Below are positions 59,638 to 64,000 of a stretch of DNA of 64,000 nt, piece by piece (position 1 is the first letter of the stretch; each line of letters begins with the position of its first letter). The notes beneath the pieces were generated by a model. That model did no database searches, was not told the DNA's origin, and saw nothing but the letters and a program-made list of their open reading frames with translations. This DNA is from Borrelia sp. A-FGy1. Its GTDB lineage: Bacteria; Spirochaetota; Spirochaetia; Borreliales; Borreliaceae. Position numbers and translations under genes: made by a program. The stretch is from NCBI RefSeq assembly GCF_014084025.1, contig NZ_CP043682.1, positions 854,484-918,483 of the forward strand, written 5' to 3'.

Positions 59638-60588
59638 ATGGATAGCAAAAAGATTGTTGTATGTCTTGGGGGAAATTCTTTAGAGTATGGAGTGGGGGAA
59701 ACAACAGCAGAGAGACAGTTGGAAATTATAAGGAAGAGTGTTGTAGGAATTGTGGATTTAATTGAGAGTGGATATGATGTAATTATTAGTCATGGCAATG
59801 GACCGCAAGTGGGTAGGATAGTGCTTCAGAATGAATTGGCTAGACATGAAACTCCTATTATGCCGTTTGATGTATGTGGAGCTATGAGTCAAGGAATGAT
59901 AGGATATCATATTGAACAGGCGTTGAGAAATGAGTTTAATGAACGAGGAATAATTAAAGATGTTGCTGCTTTGATTACTCAAGTAATAGTAGATAGGGAA
60001 GATAAAGGGTTAAAGGAACCTAGTAAGCCGATTGGCCCATTTTATGATAAAGCTACAGCATTGGAACTTGAGAAAAATAAGGGGTATGTTTTGCGAGAAG
60101 ATAGCTGTAGGGGCGGCTATAGAAGAATAGTAGCTTCACCAATGCCAGTAGAGATAATAGAGACTGAAGTAATAAGGGAATTAATTAGGAATAAATTTGT
60201 AGTTATTGCATGCGGTGGAGGTGGGGTGCCTATTGCGAGAGATTTGAAAGGAAATATTGAAGGAATAAGTGCAGTAATTGATAAAGATTTTGCATCATCT
60301 AAATTAGCACAGGATATACAAGCTGATATTTTAATTATAATTACAACGGTCGATAAGGTATCTTTAAATTTTGGTAAAGCAGATGAGGTTTTATTAGACG
60401 AAGTTAATACTATAGAGATGGAGAAGTATATAAGTGAGGGACATTTTGAATCAGGGTCTATGTTGCCTAAAGTTAAAGCTAGTGTGGACTTTGTAAAGTC
60501 TAGCTCAGGAAGATTGGCTGTTATTACATCAATTAATAATCTCACTAAAGAAATAGGTAATATTAAAGGCACTATTATTAGAGATTAA
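59638..60588 (+). CDS. arcC: Carbamate kinase
   Basis: ArcC transfers the phosphate of carbamoyl phosphate to ADP, the ATP-forming step of the pathway. The 316-residue protein has the amino-acid kinase motifs VVCLGGNSLEYG, ISHGNGPQVGRI, VIACGGGGVPI and VIDKDFASSKLAQDI. ATG 59638 is 10 bases after AGAGGAG (59621-59627); an in-frame ATG at 59629 is too close to it. To my recollection Lyme Borrelia lack this gene on the chromosome, so it is a useful lineage marker. That is from memory. Confidence 0.95.
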   Translation: MDSKKIVVCLGGNSLEYGVGETTAERQLEIIRKSVVGIVDLIESGYDVIISHGNGPQVGRIVLQNELARHETPIMPFDVCGAMSQGMIGYHIEQALRNEFNERGIIKDVAALITQVIVDREDKGLKEPSKPIGPFYDKATALELEKNKGYVLREDSCRGGYRRIVASPMPVEIIETEVIRELIRNKFVVIACGGGGVPIARDLKGNIEGISAVIDKDFASSKLAQDIQADILIIITTVDKVSLNFGKADEVLLDEVNTIEMEKYISEGHFESGSMLPKVKASVDFVKSSSGRLAVITSINNLTKEIGNIKGTIIRD

Positions 60589-60645
60589 TTTTAAAGTTGA
60601 TTTTATTGCTATATCAAATATTGAAAGCTGTTTTTAATAAGAGGG

Positions 60646-60687
60646 TATTTCTAAAATAGTCCCTTACAGAAGACTACCTTAGAAATA
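60646..60687. repeat. Interrupted inverted repeat after arcC (possible terminator)
   Basis: TATTTCTAA (60646-60654) pairs with TTAGAAATA (60679-60687), and TAGTC (60657-60661) pairs with GACTA (60672-60676). The two stems are separated by a symmetric 2x2 internal mismatch (AA against CC) and closed by a 10-base loop. It lies between the convergent arcC and lipoprotein genes, so a two-way terminator is plausible. There is no clear T run on either side. Confidence 0.7.
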
Positions 60688-60707
60688 TATGTAGTAATTG
60701 GAGTTAA

Positions 60708-61373
60708 CTATCCAATGCGCATAATGCGGTTTTTGTTATCATTATTAGCTTCTATTATTATTGGAGAAAATCCTTCTAAAAATTTATTTTTCATTACTTC
60801 TAATGATGATTTGTGTCCTTCTTTGTTAACCCATTCTCCGTATTTTCCCCAGTATTCCTTTATCTTTTGTATATGGTTTTCTCTGTTAGGACTAAAATCT
60901 AATCTTTTGATGGCTTCCTTCATTTTTCCTCTAGCCCAGATTAGTACAGTATTTACTTTTATTGATGTATTTCTTTCGATTTCTTGTCTTTCACGTTCTT
61001 GTCTTTCACGTTCTTGTCTTTGTTTACGTGCCTGTCTCAATATTTCTGAGTGAATGCTGTATTCAGTAGTATCGTCGGTGTCATCATTTTTTTCTATATT
61101 ATTATCTCTTGATACTACATTTTTAAGAATAACTTGTTGCTGAGTTTCTTCTTTTGTAGTCCTTGAATTTTTTTCCTTTAATAATTTCTTTTCAAGATTG
61201 TATTTTTGTTCAGACTCTTTAGAGGAGAGAGTTGATTTGATTTTTTGATTATTAGTTTTTGGAGTAGATTCAGTAAACTTATCCATGTATTCTTTTAACT
61301 GAGGACTAAATTCGCAACTAAAAAATAAAATTAATACAGCAATAAACAATAATTTTGTAAATAAATTATTCAA
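60708..61373 (-). CDS. Putative lipoprotein with Arg/Glu-rich repeat
   Basis: The 221-residue protein starts at TTG 61373 with AAAGGAG 6 bases upstream. It has a signal peptide with a lipobox-like FFSC (Cys at residue 20). A charged linker follows, with a short RQERE-type repeat (three tandem RQERER/RQEIER units around residue 120). The C-terminal domain contains VLIWARGKMKEAIKRLDF and HIQKIKEYWGKYGEWVNKEG. I do not recognise the family. The position matches the subtelomeric lipoprotein region of Borrelia chromosomes. A good promoter lies just upstream. Confidence 0.72.
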   Translation of the reverse strand: MNNLFTKLLFIAVLILFFSCEFSPQLKEYMDKFTESTPKTNNQKIKSTLSSKESEQKYNLEKKLLKEKNSRTTKEETQQQVILKNVVSRDNNIEKNDDTDDTTEYSIHSEILRQARKQRQERERQERERQEIERNTSIKVNTVLIWARGKMKEAIKRLDFSPNRENHIQKIKEYWGKYGEWVNKEGHKSSLEVMKNKFLEGFSPIIIEANNDNKNRIMRIG

Positions 61374-61410
61374 AGTTATCTCCTTTAATTTAATTAATAT
61401 CTATTATTTA

Positions 61411-61439
61411 ATAATATTGATTAAATATATTTTTGTCAA
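61411..61439 (-). promoter_or_regulatory. Near-consensus sigma-70 promoter for the 60708-61373 lipoprotein gene
   Basis: On the minus strand TTGACA (forward 61434-61439) and TATTAT (forward 61411-61416) are separated by exactly 17 bases. Transcription would start near 61404, about 30 bases before the TTG start. It is the best promoter match I found in the window. Confidence 0.72.
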
Positions 61440-61948
61440 ATGTTGTTAAATAAAATTATTTATCTTATCAGTAAATTTGTTATGAGTTTCTCTCTTAGGT
61501 AGTCTGTTAGAAAAAAGAAATGAAGTTAATAATTAAAGTATTAAAGTGAGTAATTTTATATCATTAAAATTCTATAAAAATTCTATGTAACACTATAAAA
61601 TAGCGATGGAGCTTAAAGGATCTTAAATAAATATAGAACTAGAAATTTAGTTGGTGGTATTAAAAATTGAACAAGAAGAAGTAACTATCAGTGAATATGT
61701 ATATAATGACAAGTATATATTTAGCTTCTATTATTATTTATTTACTAATGTTTACTAATAAATTATTTTCATATCTGATCAGTTAGAGATTAAATCTTCT
61801 TTGTGATAATCATACGGATATTATTCAACATTTTTGTTATTAGTTATATCTTAATTATCTGTAATAAAATCTTTATGTCTTTTGATGTATCATTTTATAA
61901 ATATGGATTTTTGTTAATGAATAATAATTATAATTTTATCTTTTTAAA
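61440..61948. other. Noncoding stretch with possible gene remnants
   Basis: No gene is supported in about 500 bases. A 35-codon plus-strand frame at 61651-61758, without a ribosome binding site, encodes a protein-like VLKIEQEEVTISEYVYNDKY and may be a remnant of a lost gene. The rest has dense stop codons in all frames. No tRNA-like or repeat-array structure is evident. Confidence 0.5.
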
Positions 61949-61970
61949 TATTAATATTTTAATATTAATA
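61949..61970. repeat. 22-base perfect AT palindrome
   Basis: TATTAATATT (61949-61958) and AATATTAATA (61961-61970) are exact reverse complements around a central TT. No G or C is present, so chance is a real possibility in this composition. It lies 38 bases before the GC-richer structured element at 62008. Confidence 0.6.
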
Positions 61971-62007
61971 ACAACGTAAAAAAATATTCTTCTTACCTAT
62001 ATAAGTA

Positions 62008-62083
62008 TTACCTAAACTTAAGGGAGGGGCCCTATTGATATTATCAGGAGTCTCCTCCTAAATTTCATAGAAATTATAGGTAA
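62008..62083. other. GC-rich cluster of nested inverted repeats
   Basis: Outer arms TTACCTA (62008-62014) and TAGGTAA (62077-62083) enclose GGAGG (62023-62027) and CCTCC (62054-62058). Inside are three further palindromes in a row: GGGCCC (62027-62032), TGATATTATCA (62036-62046) and AGGAGTCTCCT (62046-62056). The local G+C is far above the surroundings. A second copy of TTACCTA is at 61993-61999. It could be a structured RNA, a terminator for the minus-strand lipoprotein gene at 62154, or a recombination or protein-binding site. Confidence 0.6.
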
Positions 62084-62153
62084 CAAATAATTTGTTATTT
62101 TTAGTTAAGATAAGCAAGTTTCTAATTCTAATCTTAGCCTAATTGTTTTTATA

Positions 62154-62518
62154 TCAATTATTTAACCCTTTTATTTTGACCCTTTTATAAACAGTGTATA
62201 GCTTGTCAATAGCAGCAGTCATTCTTTTTACCTCTTCTCCTTTATAATTACTAGCAAACATTTTTGCTCTTGCAAACCCATCTTCAAATGTGACGTAAGT
62301 CATACTAGAAATAGGACCTACAATAACGCTAGCAGCGTTATCTCCTTTTCCATTAGCATATTCCTTAGCAACAGCATTAAACTCAAAAACAGCTTGTCTA
62401 AATTCGCTAGAAGATAACCTAGAAGCTATAATGGCAAAAGCATTAGCATAAGTTATACTAGCTATTTCCATGGTCTTTTTAATAACAGGAAGAACGTCTG
62501 CAACTATTTTTAAATAGT
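62154..62518 (-). pseudogene. C-terminal part of the frameshifted lipoprotein gene
   Basis: The frame continues the lipoprotein at 62519-63214 after a one-base shift, reading DYLKIVADVLPVIKKTMEIA, then SITYANAFAIIASRL and on to VYKRVKIKGLNN and a stop at 62154. An internal ATG at 62471 could start a 105-residue product but has no ribosome binding site. The degraded copy at 63342-64000 contains the same two halves (NDYLKI, VIVGAIAGIAHPTLED, AIDKLSAAYRRVK), which supports the view that both belong to one ancestral protein. Confidence 0.75.
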
Positions 62519-63214
62519 CTATATTTTTTTCTTCTTATCTTCAGCAGCACTTTGAGCTGCTGCATAGTCATTTTCTATCTCTATCCTACATTCAGCCTCG
62601 CTAGCTTTGCTTACAGCTTTCTTGTACTCAGCAATTGTATCATCTAAAGTTTTAGTGTTATAAATAGGCACTGCACTCTTTAGCATCTTGCTAAGTTTAG
62701 TATAATCTTGGTCTAGATTTAATTTTTCTAGATCAGCAATAGCTTGTTTACGTTCTGCAGAAGGACCTGAACTAAAACACCCAATGCGATACGTATCACA
62801 GCTGCCGTAGGTAGCAATGGTATTATAATGTCTTGTATATTTGTTATAAATAGAAATTAGAATATATTGATATGATATAGTTTTATAAAGAAAAGTATAA
62901 AGATTTTTATTATCTTCTTCAGTTAACTTACCTTTATTTTCTTGCTTATCTATACTAGGACCAACACTATAAGCAGAGGGAGCATCGGCAAGCATGTCAG
63001 TGCTAGTCTCATTCTTTTTATCTTCACCTATAGCATCACTTGTACTTTCATCTTGCTTGCTAGAAGAAGCATCCAAGGCTAGATTACTAATACTACTAGC
63101 CGCATCAAAAAAAGAATCTGTTTCTTTACGTGAGCTATTATTTCCAAAAAACTTGCAAGACACAAGCAAAATTGTTGCTAGAAGTAAAATGCAGATATTG
63201 CTTCTTTTTTTCAT
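62519..63214 (-). CDS. Surface lipoprotein, N-terminal part, cut short by a frameshift
   Basis: The 231-residue frame starts at ATG 63214 with AAGGAGAGG 6 bases upstream. It has a signal peptide and lipobox LLVSC (Cys at residue 20), a Ser/Asp/Glu-rich tether (residues 25-95), and a helical domain containing two Cys in ATYGSCDTYRIGCFSSG. It ends DKKKKI at a TAG just past a run of seven A (forward T run 62524-62530). One more A would join it to the downstream frame and give a protein of about 350 residues. The family is unknown to me; it resembles Borrelia surface lipoproteins in design. Confidence 0.8.
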   Translation of the reverse strand: MKKRSNICILLLATILLVSCKFFGNNSSRKETDSFFDAASSISNLALDASSSKQDESTSDAIGEDKKNETSTDMLADAPSAYSVGPSIDKQENKGKLTEEDNKNLYTFLYKTISYQYILISIYNKYTRHYNTIATYGSCDTYRIGCFSSGPSAERKQAIADLEKLNLDQDYTKLSKMLKSAVPIYNTKTLDDTIAEYKKAVSKASEAECRIEIENDYAAAQSAAEDKKKKI

Positions 63215-63261
63215 TAATATCCTCTCCTTTTTCTTTAATTACTAACCTAAGTATTATTTTT

Positions 63262-63267
63262 ATTATA
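63262..63267 (-). promoter_or_regulatory. Possible -10 element of the lipoprotein gene at 63214
   Basis: A consensus TATAAT reads on the minus strand here (forward ATTATA), about 50 bases before the start codon. No convincing -35 hexamer lies 16-18 bases upstream, so this is a weak call. Confidence 0.35.
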
Positions 63268-63341
63268 AATCAAGTTAGAGGTAAAGAGTTTCTAAATAGT
63301 TATAAGAGATAGCTAATTAAGCTTAAGAATTATTAAGGTTA

Positions 63342-64000
63342 TTAAGATTTAACCCTTCTATAAGCAGCTGATAGTTTATCAATAGCATTAACCATTTTAT
63401 TTGCTTCTCCCACTTAGCATTACGAGCAAACCTTTTTGCATTAGCAAACCATCAATCTTCAAGTGTAGGATGAGCAATGCCTGCAATAGCACCTACAATA
63501 ACCTCTAGCTGTTTTTAAACAAATTATGTTTTTTTCTTTTCTCTTCGTTAATTTTTAAATAGTCATTTACTGCCCTTATTCTTCCTTCAGCCTTACTAGC
63601 CTTATTTATAGCTTTCTTATACGCCGAAATTGCATCATCTAAAGAGGTGTTTTATAATCAGGTATAGCATTCTTTGGAATAATCTTGCTAAGCTTAGCAT
63701 ATTCTTTTTCTAGCTTTTTGTTTTCTAAGTCAGCAAGAGCATAGCTACGTATTTTAGAAAATCTAAAACATCCAATACTACAAATACTACAATCAGTATA
63801 AGTATCAATAGTTCTATAAGAGCTTATATACTTAGCATAAGTGAACTGCTGTTTCTAATAAAGAAAGAATATAGAAATAGCTTCTTGTATCTATCCAAAA
63901 TAGCTTTTTAGGCTCTTTAAAGAGCGGTAATCCACTAGAGCATGATCTGCAAGCTTTACTTTAGGCAGTTCCTGACTTAGTTTTTATTTCTTTATAATAA
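63342..64000 (-). pseudogene. Degraded paralogue of the 62154-63214 lipoprotein
   Basis: Fragments in different minus-strand frames match the neighbouring lipoprotein in order. From upstream they are IQEAISIFFLY-stop-KQQFTYAKYI, RTIDTYTDCSICSIGCFRFSK, ALADLENKKLEKEYAKLSKI and IPDYKTPL-stop. After a frameshift come LDDAISAYKKAINKASKAEGR, NDYLKINEEKRKKH, VIVGAIAGIAHPTLED-stop and AIDKLSAAYRRVKS-stop. Several stops, at least two frameshifts and a central deletion (the SITYANAFAIIASRL part) are visible. The 5' part continues beyond the window. It is a tandem duplicate that has lost function. Confidence 0.82.

Noticed and set aside
60715..61053. Plus-strand frame of 112 codons opposite the lipoprotein gene
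   Set aside because: It is antisense to a gene with signal peptide, lipobox, ribosome binding site and promoter, and has none of its own.
61949..61970. Functional hairpin telomere
   Set aside because: I could not find a Borrelia telomere box motif next to the palindrome, and coding sequence continues beyond it. It remains only a speculative relic.
62036..62062. 8-codon TTG frame after a GGGAGG in the palindrome cluster
   Set aside because: Too short to support, and the G-rich motif is explained by the inverted repeats.
62154..63214. Variable major protein (Vlp/Vsp) gene
   Set aside because: Size and lipoprotein design are similar, but the sequence lacks the Vlp/Vsp motifs that I know, so I left it unassigned.
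1..64000. CRISPR array, insertion sequence, prophage or defence island
   Set aside because: No regularly spaced repeats, transposase, integrase, phage structural gene or recognisable defence gene was seen.

Overview
The window is very AT-rich chromosomal DNA from a spirochaete of the genus Borrelia (Borreliella/Borrelia group). Gene content and order, nusA-infB-rbfA-truB-rpsO-pnp through tgt, murJ, coaBC, panF, murC, miaA, hrpA, topA, sbcDC, ileS, uvrBA and arcAB, match the right end of the known linear Borrelia chromosome as I remember it. A complete arcA-arcB-transporter-arcC operon, including carbamate kinase, suggests a relapsing-fever-type lineage rather than Lyme Borrelia. That species-level statement is inference.

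Layout. (1) 1-14892: an almost gapless plus-strand series covering transcription/translation (nusA, infB, rbfA, truB, rpsO, pnp), an envelope lipoprotein with a likely beta-propeller, two LptF/LptG-type permeases, tgt, murJ and a secreted HEAT-repeat protein. (2) 14889-23640: coaBC on the minus strand, back to back with yhdT-panF (pantothenate uptake beside CoA synthesis), then a plus-strand series of an RluA-family synthase, a P-loop/Asp23-like protein, murC, yicC, a cytidylate-kinase-like protein, an omega-like subunit, miaA and a 31-residue basic microprotein at 23545-23640. (3) 23700-26435: small envelope proteins and a patch of gene decay. (4) 26436-36601: topA-hrpA on the minus strand, sbcD-sbcC and a ROK kinase on the plus strand. 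(5) 36724-44600: a minus-strand group of phosphohexomutase, Clp ATPase, ileS and a lipoprotein. (6) 44717-55773: uvrB, uvrA and an LptD-like outer-membrane protein, then a minus-strand group of a YiiX-type lipoprotein, RNase H and a lipoprotein. (7) 55910-60588: the arginine deiminase operon, which would convert arginine to ornithine, ammonia and CO2 and make ATP.

The last 3.4 kb (60600-64000) is different in character. It holds minus-strand lipoprotein genes, long noncoding stretches, several strong palindromes, one lipoprotein gene broken at a seven-base A run, and a second, heavily degraded copy of the same lipoprotein family running off the window. This looks like the fast-evolving subtelomeric part of the chromosome.

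Many genes overlap by a few bases and several start with TTG or GTG, so start codons were chosen from Shine-Dalgarno spacing where possible. No rRNA, tRNA, CRISPR array or insertion sequence was seen. Locus equivalences to B. burgdorferi are from memory of gene order and were not checked by alignment.
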